From positions 65,991,723 to 66,055,722 of the forward strand of contig OU015526.1 of the NCBI GenBank assembly GCA_907165065.1: DNA of 64,000 bases, written 5' to 3'. Origin of the DNA: Caprimulgus europaeus. Lineage: Eukaryota; Chordata; Aves; Caprimulgiformes; Caprimulgidae. Under the pieces are notes generated by a model. It searched no databases, had not been told where the DNA came from, and saw only the letters and a program-made list of their open reading frames with translations. The position numbers and the translations under genes were made by a program. Of this stretch, positions 1 through 10,990 are shown piece by piece. Every line of letters starts with the position of its first letter. Position 1 is the stretch's first letter.

Positions 1-1011
1 AATCGCTGTGCTGAACTTAACATGTAAGTGAGCCCACAATGGTAAATGTGTGCCGTTGTAAATGATACACCACCACTGCAGGTGCAGGGAATATCTCTGG
101 GTAGATTTGCACGTGGACCACTTGAACTATCAAAGATTGTTAAAGCTGACTCCCATTTCAAACAGAGCTGTGGGAATAACAGTTGATGTCTCGCATATTT
201 AGTTTGTCCTCAAATTTATAATCAGAGTCTTAATCTGATATCATAGTTGGTTTTAAAAGACCAAGGGAAGCATGCAATTCCTGATAAGGGACTTGAACCT
301 GGCTCAGAACTTGCTGCCTAAAAAGGTTTTATAGCAAAATGTTTAACCATATTCTCTGTTTTCATCAGGCAAAAGAGTTGTATTCCTTTGATATGTTAAC
401 GTACAGACCAGGTTTTCAGTTGGCCATATTCCTTCAGTGTATAAATCACTCTGATCATTATCTTGCGCTTTAGGAAAGGTGTGCCCAAACTCAACTGTAG
501 GTTATTACAGGATGTTCACAAGGGTCTGTAGAAGAAACTTGCAATAAGGCTGGCTGTAGTATTTTTGCTTAGTCTCCATAAAAGTGTTACAAGAAGAACA
601 TTGGTACCATAAAGCACATTTTGTAAGGAACATGATTTTCTGTTGTTATACTGACACTTCATGTGCTTTATGGATTTGTCTTGGGGCTACTGGCTAGCCT
701 TTGCAGCGCAAGCTGACTTCAGAAATATTTGTTTCTTCTGAAAACCTCAATCATAAAAATCAACTGTCTTTGTCTACCTTCTCTCCAGGAGTTCTAGGTA
801 TTAGTCAAGTCAGCTGACGAAAGCTGTTTCTGTAGGATGCTTTTTTGTGGCATATCAATTGAGAAATGGTCTTCAAAAATATACCCCTTCTCTAAGTCCA
901 TGCGTGTTCTGTTCTGCTTCATGTAGACACCTCAAGTACTCCAGCTCACTTAGCCTCAAATAGCAGCATAATCCATCTGGAACAAAATAATTCTAAACTG
1001 TAGTGAGACAA

Positions 1012-1080
1012 ATATTATACACATATACTATATGTATTTACATATATATGTAACATTGTTATACATATATATTACACTAT
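1012..1080. repeat. AT-rich degenerate TATA/CATA simple repeat
   Basis: About 70 bp built almost only from tatata, catata and tgtata steps, interrupted by short unique bases. It is a decayed dinucleotide-type microsatellite and contains several self-complementary tatatata segments. Confidence 0.6.
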
Positions 1081-3744
1081 AAGACATACTGCTCTGCCCA
1101 ACTAATTTTCAGGGTTGCTGATTACTAGGCTTCATTGTTAAGATATTATCTCTGGGTCTTTAGGATTTTTCTTCTCCCAGGAAGACACTGCCAACCAATT
1201 TGAGAGAAGAGTTTTTTAACTAGCATCGGAAGTTTATGGTGGCCAACCCAGCTGCATACGTCCCAGATAAGGCTTCTAAAGTAGCCTGTGGTGGCCATCC
1301 TGACTGCACAGGCCAGCTCTTCCCTGGAGGTGCAGTACATTGCTGAGGTTTGGGAAGGGAGGGAGAACCCTCTAGTGTTTTTCACTGACAAAATATGATA
1401 TACTTTGCACTCCAAAAGACCTCAGGGAATAGGTGCCTCTGATTGTCGACTCTTTCTCCTGTTTCTCCTTTCCTGCCTCCTTCACATTGGTTTTGTTCTA
1501 ATTTCTTGGCAGGGTGAGTAGTTTTCTGCCAGATTAGTAAGTTGAAATTGGCTTACCAAGCAGGCAAGCAAAGAACAGAGCAAAGGTAAGGGAGGGCACA
1601 GGACCACCACTTCTGTTGGTCTTGAGCTTTTGTCACCTTAACAGTGTCTTCCAACTGTACTCTAAGGCAATGCCTGTTCATTTGGTGCTTAAAATCTCCA
1701 AGTCCCAGTGGAAGCGACACTGCTCAAACTCAGATCCTACAGCTACTAACTACAACCTCTTGCCTAGAACAGAGGAACAGTTAATCTTTCTCAGACACAA
1801 GATGTCAAACATCCATTGTTCTAAGAGTTATCTCTTGAAGAACTTGTTTTAGGGGAAATCAGACTTGATGTCACTATAAGGTCTTGCCTTGTGGTCTGTC
1901 AGCAGCCTTGAGAACCTTCATCAAGTAGTGACAGCTCACCTCAGGAGAAACCATGTATTTTTCTGTCCTCTTGCATGGATACTTAGCTACTAAAAGAAGG
2001 ATCTTTTTGGCAGGTAATGAAACCCTCTTGACACATTTATTCTGGGGCTTGTGGCTGAAAATAAAAGGCCGCTCTCTCTGTTTCCCATCTACCACAAAAT
2101 TCCTCTCCTTTGAGGGAAAGGAAATAAAAGCAGTTTTATGTTGTCTGTGACAATTTTTTTCAGTAATCCATCCTGCTTCCCTTCTTCCTTGGAAGAGTCC
2201 ATCACACCTGGATTCTGCCTTTGAGAGGAAACTGAGATGCTGTACATGCATTTTCACCTTCTGTGGTTGTCTAGCAGTTGGCAAACCTGAATGCATGGTA
2301 CTTCTGCATATTCACAGTTGTTTGTGCATATGGGCAAAGCAACTCAGAGCCTTCCAGTTACTGCAAGGTAATTAACTTTCTGTAATCTTGTTTGTCTTGG
2401 AGCCCTTTTTAGAAAAAGCAGTACTAGAGAAATTGCTAGGTGAATATTCTGGGTTTTTCTTCTAAGTAGATTTTTTCAAAGTCACTTTAAGTTAGGGATA
2501 AAAGTAGACGATATATGCCTTGTCTTTAAAAGCTATGCCTTTCTTTTCCCCAGTCCTCCTTCCCTCCAGTTAGGAAAATCATTATTTTAGAAGATGTGGA
2601 GATGAAATACAGAATCCTACCTAGGGCTTCTTTTCCTATCTAATTGGGTGAGTATTTTCACACATCTTAAACACAGGGGAGAAGAGCAGAACAGAAAAGC
2701 TATGGCTTTTTGGCAGTTCCTTCTTGCAGCTGTGCTGCTCTCTCTAGGTCAGCCTGCAGTAGCGAAATTTGGTTCAAGCACCAGCAACACTGCTAAACCA
2801 TTTTGTGATGAGGTCAAGAGTTGAATAATCATCCCGTTGATAAGTGAGCGAGCCAGAAATTCCGTTCAAAGAGGACAGTGACTTCCTGCGCTGCTTACCT
2901 ATTATAGGTCACAGAAATTATGAAGGGAAAATGGGGGACCGAGGGCACTCTAGCACATGACTGTTTATGTAACTGTGACTTTCAAGTTTTATTTGCTGCA
3001 GTTGATACAATAAAAGGAGTTAAAGCAGGCCTTCGTATCTTTATTGAAATCATGATTTTCTTGCAAGCATCCCTGTGGGAAAATCAACAAGGCTGCTGCT
3101 CTGGATATACAGCCTAATCAGATGGGCTCTGAGTGCTCTTCAGAGGTGGAGCCTGTGGGGTGTCAGTGCACCGTGTGCCCAGGCTCTCTGAGGCAGTCCT
3201 ACAGCACACACATCCACGTGGTCTTGTGGGTGTGGAAACACACAAAGGTTGTTCAGCCCAAAGACATGACATCCACTCTTTTTTGTTTGAAAGGCTTAAA
3301 ATCCAGCCTGGATACAAAAAGGGTAGTTTGTAGGCCACTAGACTGAGCAATTTACATGGGATACCACAGAAGAGGCCTCCCAGCTATGACTGCTGTTTTT
3401 AGGCCTGTGCATGCTGCTTTCTATAGCACCTGGTTGTGAAATCAGCAAGGGTTTATGTGAAGCTGACACCCAGAGACAATATGAATTAGAAAGTGATGTG
3501 ATATTAGCAAGTGATCTCTTGTAATTATATTTTACCATTGCTAAAATTATGTGCTTACACAGTGTACGGAGTTTACCTAAAGGTATCTTCTGTATTCAGT
3601 CCTCAGTTAAAGGAAGTCCTTCATTCTTTTCTCCTCTGTATTATCTAGTCTGCACTAAATTCTCTTGTGACACTTCTGTGGCTAATAGTTTTCACTAAAT
3701 GTGCTGTTTACAGTCAGGACTTAAAGCTCCTCTCCTCTAATTTC

Positions 3745-3876
3745 ATCCAGGAGCTTCTACAGTATGGCTTCTGCTTTCCTTGTTCCACTAAAACTGTTCT
3801 GCCCAGGGTGGCTAACAACCAGTCTCTGGCAAATTTCAAGGCTTCCGTGCCAGTGGTACTTACTGGGTTTGGCTGA
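3745..3876 (+). mobile_element. Ancient L2-like LINE reverse-transcriptase relic
   Basis: The + strand translation runs Q-Y-G-F-x(3)-C-S-T-K-T-x-L-x-R-V-x-N-x(3)-L-A. This fits the block in L2/CR1-clade reverse transcriptases that reads QxGFRxxxSTETALxxVxNDLLLA, just before the first catalytic Asp. The catalytic part itself is not recognisable downstream, and I see no ends or target duplications. Only a short core is readable, so this is a very old fragment. A chance match cannot be excluded without a profile search. Confidence 0.4.
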
Positions 3877-6800
3877 AGGACGTGAACATCCTCTTGTACT
3901 CCAGTTCTAAGGGGTATAAGTTGGCTGACTGTTGCAGAGCTAAGATGGACACATTGTGGGCCTGTGTTCTCTTCTTGAACATGCAGCCATTGTGATGGAA
4001 AACTCCTCTTGTTTGGGTATGATGCTGATGGTAACGGTCATTGTGGAACCTGGGTTACAGCACCTGCAAGGAGAGAGTATTCTGAAATGGACTGCCAGAA
4101 GAGTGAATTTTGTCCTGTGGCCTGACCCCTGATCCTCATTTGAGGGTTCTAAGAAAGCAGACAGGAGGGAGTAGGACATGAGAAGCCATCCTGGAGCACA
4201 CCAGTTTACTATCTGTCTCACCTCTTCTTTTTTTGTGACTAGTTAAATGCCTTCACAGTTGTCCAGGCCTTCTTAGTTGTCAGTTGCTACTTCTCTTCCT
4301 TAACTTCCCTTTTCTTGCTATTCTTGATAAAAACCAATGTGAGGCTAAGTTCTAGGTTGCTCAAATGTTGTCTCTGCCTTATTTTTGATGCATCTGCCTA
4401 TTTACTTGGCCTTAAAACTGATTGTTCATCTAAGTCAGTCTGTGTTTCCTCAGAACTCTTGATGGATGGCTTACTGCTTCATTTAAGTTTATTGTGTCCT
4501 TTTAAATTCTTTGAGTATCTTTGCAGAGTTCCTCAGTTCCCCAGTGTAAACCTATCACTTTATCCTAGCTCTTTCAGCAGGCCTAGGTATGCTGGTTAGT
4601 ATAAGATAATACAGAGAATGGTTTATGATAGGCTTTAGAGATGGAATAAGATAAGCTATTGCGGCAACAAATTAGGAAGATGATCTGGGTGCCAAATAGC
4701 CGACAAATGCAATGGTAACTTTATTTAGATTGGCACAAATTTGAATGATTTTATCTGAAATCCTTATATAGATCAAGATATTTGATATAATGATAAAAAA
4801 ATGAGGTTTGGCTCTCCTATCCCTTTAAATCTTGGTCCTGTAGATTCCCAGATTTTTCTCAAAATGTGGCCACTGAAGTTAAGGCAATCTTATCTAATTT
4901 ATCTCATCAGCAATTTTCCTCTGCGCATTTCTTTGAAACTATTTGGCTTCTACCTACTTTATATTTTAATTTTCATTATGTAATCCCATAATTACAATTT
5001 CCATATGTTTCATATCACTGTAGCATATGGATTTGCAATGTTAATTCTTCATTTAAGTTCTTCAATTTACTCATTGTACTGAATGATTAAAGTGAATTTT
5101 TGTCCCTCTTAGCTTGAAAATTCCACCTCTTTGGGGTGTGCTCCTTAGCTCTAGCCTCTTTTCAGATAATCTCTAATGGTCCAAATGGTGTTCTTCCAAT
5201 CATGTTTTCACTGCCCATGTCTGTCACTCAGTGCCTCAACTTGGATACCCTTCCCTTTTCTGTGTGCTGAACAGGCTATTTCTAGACCTAGCCTGCTACA
5301 TTCGTATTTCTCCACTCCAAGTCCTACAAAATGGAACTGTGGATCATCTCACACTTGCCACTTTCAGGAATGACGTGTGCACATTACACTGGGTACAGTT
5401 AAAGTTTCCAGCATTTGAATTATGTGGTTCAATATATATATATCAACAAACATGTGTCTTTTTCAGTTTTCAGATATAAGTGATTTCGCCAAGTTACTAT
5501 TTACATTTCTACTGATATCAGGGTCAAATTCTATTCACCACTCTAAATAAAAAGGCAAATACTCACAAAGTGAAATCAGGATCAATAAGATTTGTTTCCC
5601 AAACTGATCTCTTGAAGAAGGAACAGAGCTCCGAATTTGAAAACAAGTGGATGGGTGGGTGAGTGAGGGAAACTGGCATTTCTTCAAACAGTGCTTCTGC
5701 ACACATGTGGCTTTGCCAGAGATTGTTTGATATTGGGCTCCATCAGTGGCAGCAGTTGCCCAACAGTGCTTTGGTGCTGTTTGTCATTGCTGACAGGAGA
5801 GGGAAGTACTTGTGTGAAGCTCCTGGGTGATATGTGGTGGGGTAGTCCTGAAGCATGCTGGGCACCTGTAACTTCCACTAGCCTCTGCCAGTGGCAAAGA
5901 GTTTGGGAAGCAGTTCTGGAAATCAGGAAAGAGAAGCATTGACAGGTCTTGACTCATGAATCATGTTAAGAGGCAGTCTGATGAGCAGTGACTTGGTTTT
6001 TACCGAGTCAGATCAGTCAGATCTTGTTCCAAATGAAGTCAGTGAGAATTTGCCTCTAACTCTGAAGTTACCTTTTCCTGCTTTGCAACTTCCATGTTGT
6101 TTCTTACCCATGTTTAGCATCTCAGGCTGCCACAGAAATGAAATGCCTAACATTGATAAGTGATTCTGTAGTAACAAACTATGGTATGTTTACGGTGGAG
6201 AGAAGAAATTCAAATGTGGTTTTAAGTTTCTATTCCTATCTTTCAAGAACTTCTCACTGGACCTTCTTAGCTGTGTTTCAAGAGAAGGGAAAAACATGTC
6301 ATGCAGATCTGCCACAGATGTGAAATACAGCTGAAGTTTCTTGACAAACATTTGGAGGTTGACTCCTGTTTCAGACAAACCTGGTCTGGGTGTCCCATGA
6401 ACCCTCTGGGTTCTGAGGGAAGATTTTATTTGATCTGTAATCATATGAAAGTTGGTGCATTGGGCTGATTTCTCCTGGAGTTCTCAAGTTTGTTCAAACT
6501 CAGAGGCTCACAGGTCAATGTGAATTAAAATCCTGCCCTGAAGGCCTTGAATGACAACTTTGCTTAGAAATTAAATTGCCAGGCTTCACCGTTATGCTTC
6601 TAAACCAATTCACTACTGTTTAAGGGGAAGCTTGACTGAGCTCATGATAAGACACTGGTGCTGACTTTTTCAGCATTAACCTTACAGCCTTAAAATGCAG
6701 TGGACTTGATGCTGCAGCAACTGAGGGAATTACTGAGAAGAGGAAAATTAGAACTGTGTCAGCAGTTAGAGGTCTGGTTTCTGGGTACAGAAAGAAACTG

Positions 6801-8076
6801 TACTGGTAGAGAAAAAAAACCCAACAACTGGCTTTTGGAATAGAGATGCTGCAAAGGAGATTTGCCCTTTGTTACGGAGACTGCTTGGAGATCTGAGTGT
6901 GCTTGAGTGGTTACAGGTAGATTACCAACAGGAGGGGGAGCTCTCACTGCGTTACCCAACGAGGAGGGAAATTCTGGACTTGGTATCAAGCTTTTAAATG
7001 AAGAATACTGCTTTCCTGCTGCTCCCTGTCAGTAATATGTTGGTGGCTAGTCTTCGTCTTGGCAAGGCCAATGGAGAACGTGCATGTCTGGGAAAAACAA
7101 GGCAATCCATGTCCTGTCTTTCCTGCTATTACTACCTCATTTTTTTTGGTTCCAGGCATAGTGTAGTTGTGTTACTGTCGAAGAAAGCCGTATTGCAGCT
7201 ATGACATAGCACATGTAGTTCCTTTCTCCCCATCCTTACCATCAGCTTCATATACCAGTGTCCTGTTCCTCAGCTACTGTGAGTGTTCCCTAAGATTTCA
7301 GCTTTAGAGAGGAAGGATAGGTAGTGAAAATACATGTGGGGCATTACTTTTATGGTTAGAGCAAAAGCTGTTGCAGGTGAGAAGGAATTGCATTTCCAGT
7401 GCAAGCAGGATGAACAAAATGGAGAGATCTGTAAACCAGTATTATTTAACTGGTATTTTAAAGGCTGGTTAACATTAAGAAATTGAGGTACATATTCTGT
7501 ATAAGATTAAAAAAAAAAAATTCCTTTCAGAGTGTATGTTGATATCTCTACACTCATGATACATTTGGCTGGGTTTTTCATCCTTGAATTCATTGGATCA
7601 AAGCAATAATATAAATCTAGGTTTTTATTCATCAACTTCTCTCCAAGTTTTGTAATTTGCTGGAATTAAACAGGGAATCTGGGAATAATATGTGATCATA
7701 GATACAGTACATATAATGCAGGCTTATTTCCAGAATGTCAGTGGAGGGTTATATTAAATCCTTTTGTTTTGCTGTAGTATGATTACAAAGATTCTTTTAT
7801 AGCTTGGGACATTGAGTCTAAAAGCAAGAAATGTGAGAGGTATCTGGCGAAAGAAGATAATATGAATTTAATTCTAGCATTGCTGTCGTTCTTAACTGTG
7901 TTCTGATTGGCCAGCAAGATCTGCAAAAAAAGTCTTGGTCTTGTCTGTACCTGTCAGGAAGAAGAGCATCCAGGGTCACACTGCTTTAAACACTGTCAGT
8001 TGGGTCTCAGGAGAGATTAGATGTATTGCAGTTACTGGAAAGGAGAAAATGTAACTAACTGCATTGAGACCAACAA

Positions 8077-8139
8077 TTTTTTTTTCCCTCCCTCCCTCCC
8101 TCGCTCCCTCCCTTCCTCCCTCCCTTCCTCCCTCCCTCC
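8077..8139. repeat. Polypyrimidine (CCCT/CCTT)n tract
   Basis: About 63 bp of pure T/C on the + strand, interrupted by a single G at 8103. It begins as a T run and continues as CCCT and CCTT units. It lies about 740 bp upstream of the exon 2 acceptor, too far to act as that acceptor's polypyrimidine tract. Such tracts are length-unstable and can form triplex DNA. Confidence 0.9.
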
Positions 8140-8882
8140 AGCTAAACTAAATTCAGTTTAGGATGGTTTTTAAAACTTTAATATTACTGAAGTGTAACAA
8201 TGATCAGCAAGTAGTGTCTGTATAAGAAGAAAAAAACCCCAAGATTAGTTTTGTGTGTATGATGTTCCTGTCCCAAATAGCTGGAGAGATGAGAGCTTTA
8301 GCCTGTGTTTATGTATTAGTCATTTCAGCTATTCAGGAATGAATTGTGTATTATTGGTACAAATGTTATTTTTTTTTTTAGGCAGGGGTCACTGCAGGAT
8401 TGGGCTGAAATTTAGTCACTGGAAGAAACTACTTTGAGTACTACACACCTGATATATTTTGAAGGCATGCCTGTGGTAGCTGTATAAAGGCACAGGTATC
8501 CAGTAATTTCTGTGCCTGTTAAATCCCTGCTTTATACCACTGAGTTCATAATATTTTGCAGGGTGTAGAGAATGTACCAGTAATGAAAGATTTGCAAAAC
8601 ATGAATATGTATTATGTATATTTGTATTGCTGCAGTTTTAGCTGGTTTAGTTATGCTGACTGAAAGAAGACAGGCTTGTCATGATTTTGTCTTCAAAGAA
8701 AGACTTCCAAATTTTCAAAAAACTTTTTCCTGGTCACTCAGTCCATGCTGATGCCAAGACCATGCACTTTAGGGGGATGTTAGGTGGCTATTCAAGAGGG
8801 TCATGCAGAGGCCAGGCATACTTCATACTAAGAAGTTATTTTACATAGATTTGGGAATAATACTGTTCTTGGTTCCACACAG

Positions 8883-9893
8883 ATGGTACCAGACAGGAAG
8901 AAGTGGAAGGTGAACTCAGTGAAGAAGAACGCTGGTTTGGAAATTCTTCAGAATCTCCTTCAGAAGCATCATATGGAGAAGTCCAGGAGAACTTTAAGTT
9001 GTCTCTTGAGGACAGAATCCAAGAGCAGTCCACTTCCCCAGATACATCTTTGGGAAGTGCTACTCCTAGCAGTAACACAGTGGAGCTGGGAACCACTGAA
9101 AATGAGGCACTAAGAGACACGTTACAGAGCAACGAGCACCTTTCTCCTGATGTTTCATCTCTGTGTGAAGAAGAACCTCCTGGTCCAAATAAGCCACTGA
9201 GTAGTAACCTGAGGCGGCTACTGGAGGCTGGCTCCCTCAAGCTGGATGCTGCTGTTACAGTCAATGGCAGAGTCGATTCCCCTGTAAATCTTGGCTCAAA
9301 TCTCTCCTTCTCTCCACCTGCTCATCATGCCCAGCAGTTAAGTGTTCTTGCCAGAAAGCTTGCTGAGAAACAGGAACGAAGCGACCAATACAATGCAGGT
9401 AGTCCCTTTATATGGAATCAAGGTAAGTGGTTGCCAAATGCAACCACCACGTGTGGTTTGTCCCCTGATTCAGCTATCCTGAAACTGAAAGCTGCAGCCA
9501 ATGCCGTTCTGCAGGACAAATCTCTTTCAAGGACTGAAGACACTATCAGATTTGAATCTTTTTCCTCACCTTTCAGTTCTCAGTCAGCCAGCTCCACGTT
9601 AGCAGCTTTATCTAAGAAAGTGAGTGAAAGAAGCATGACTCCTGGGCAGGAGCACCCGCCTCCGGCTAGTTCTTTCCTTTCTCTGGCTTCCATGACCTCT
9701 TCAGCTGCCCTTCTCAAGGAGGTTGCTGCAAGGGCTGCAGGCACCCTGTTGGCTGAAAAGAAGAAATCACTGGTTGCTGAGGATCCCCTACAGCTTTCAG
9801 AGATGAAGCAAGAGAAAGCAACTCCACCACAATCTTTGGAATTATTGTTACTGCCAGTCCCTAAGGGAAGAGCATCCAAACCCACTAGTACAG
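8883..9893 (+). CDS. ZNF827: ZNF827 exon 2 (large N-terminal exon)
   Basis: This exon gives 337 codons of open frame matching the amino-terminal region of ZNF827, a nuclear C2H2 protein reported to recruit the NuRD deacetylase complex to telomeres in cells using alternative lengthening. The reading begins G-T-R-Q-E-E-V-E-G-E-L-S-E. Recognisable conserved blocks include GELSEEERW, SNLRRLLEAGSLKLDA, QQLSVLARKLAEKQE, WNQGKWLPN, AILKLKAAANAVLQDKS, STLAALSKKVSERS, AALLKEVAARAAGTLLAEKK and LELLLLPVPKGR. Most of the exon is Ser/Pro-rich and disordered-looking, with short Ala/Leu/Lys segments likely to be helical. The acceptor follows ttccacacag at 8882; AGs at 8892 and 8896 are alternatives. The donor is acag|gtatgg, phase 1. 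A perfect internal donor lies at 9422/9423. The long proline run I recall in the human protein before LELLLLPVP is only two prolines here. Confidence 0.95.
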
Positions 9894-10430
9894 GTATGGA
9901 TACAGTTTGAGCCACTAAGTAGGATGTATTTGGTTTGCTATAGGCTTATATAAAATCTCTTCAATGGGTCTGGGTTTGGTTTCATTCCATGTATTATGTG
10001 AATAAGAAATAGGTACTTTAGGTAAACAACAGAAAAGCTTTTTAGAATACTATTTGAAGACCAAACTGTCACAAATGTTTCCGTATTTGAAAGATATGAG
10101 TGTAGAGTGTACAGTTCAGCACTTTTTTTTTTTATTGCATACAATGGTATTTTTCCCTCTTACCAAGCTCAGAATAGGTCCACAAAAACTATTTAATGGA
10201 GCAGATCAAAGAATCCCTGTTAGAGAGCTCATGGTATCAGTGAGCGTGCACAAAACTAGTGCTTTTGAAATATTGGACAAGGGAGAATTCTCCCTCCTGC
10301 TGTCTCTGTCACAAATGGACTGTTGTATAATTGTTACTACCCTGTCCTAATTTACCAGAGTATGTTATTATGTTGCCACTTTTCATTAAAATTTTTTGTA
10401 GCAGTTTGGTATTTTACAATCCTTTGTCGT

Positions 10431-10487
10431 TAAAAAAAAAAACCAACAAAACAAACCCCAAAAAACCCCAAACCAAAAAAAACCCCA
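10431..10487. repeat. A/C-rich simple repeat
   Basis: About 57 bp made only of A and C after the first T, with units such as AACAAAAC, CCCCAAAAAA and CCCCAAACC. No flanking element is recognisable, so it is a simple repeat rather than an identifiable retroelement tail. Confidence 0.85.
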
Positions 10488-10960
10488 CACTGCATTTCTC
10501 TAATTTGCTCAACAAGAACCATTTTACACTTCTGACTTTCCTCCACCAGTTCCAGTTGTTGGCAGTCAAGGAATCAGGCTTATAGAGAATAAGAAGCAGC
10601 AGCCTTGGTAACAAAAGCTTTCAAGAACTGGCAAGCCATGCAGGGAAATTTAAATGATCCATCTTCAAAATAAGGTTTTTTTCATCTCTTTCTATAAAAA
10701 GTTCACATCATGGATTCATATTTCTGGTAGAACACACAGCTTCAGGTGTCATCAGTGTTCTCACTGCAGTGGCATTCTGCTGCAAAGGGGAAGGAAGCCC
10801 ATCAACTCTCTTCAGAAGGTGCACAAAGTGGTTCGGCATATTACAGATTTCTCAGGCTGAGTTTTATCAGGAATACCAGCTTGACCGTATAGGTGTAGCA
10901 AGCCAGCGTACAAGGACATTGTATAATTGCACTGCCATCTTTCTGACCTAGCTTTTTTGC

Positions 10961-10990
10961 TATTATGAGATATTATGGGATATTATGAGC
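10961..10990. repeat. Triple 10-bp tandem repeat
   Basis: Three adjacent copies of tattatgaga, tattatggga and tattatgagc. They differ only at position 8 and at the final base. Confidence 0.85.

Larger units (their letters stand above)
1..8882 (+). other. ZNF827: Intron 1 of ZNF827 (3' part)
   Basis: This is the sequence upstream of the first exon in the window. I see no coding exon, CpG-rich promoter or MPRRKQ-type start in it, so the first coding exon and promoter should lie further upstream. It ends in a pyrimidine-rich acceptor with AG at 8881-8882. Contents I can name are an AT-rich simple repeat near 1012-1080, an L2-like reverse-transcriptase relic near 3.7-3.9 kb and a polypyrimidine tract at 8077-8139. 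The rest looks like unique AT-rich intron; its short ORFs have no recognisable domain. Confidence 0.8.

Noticed and set aside
1874..2296. 140-codon minus-strand ORF in intron 1
   Set aside because: Composition is unstructured, there is no recognisable domain or splice context, and the length is attainable by chance in 64 kb on six frames.
8883..9113. 76-codon ORF beginning with ATG at the exon 2 boundary
   Set aside because: It overlaps exon 2 in another frame and is Lys/Trp/Leu-rich with no family resemblance. The conserved ZNF827 frame explains the region.
8836..9264. 142-codon minus-strand ORF
   Set aside because: It is the antisense shadow of the Ser-rich exon 2 coding sequence.
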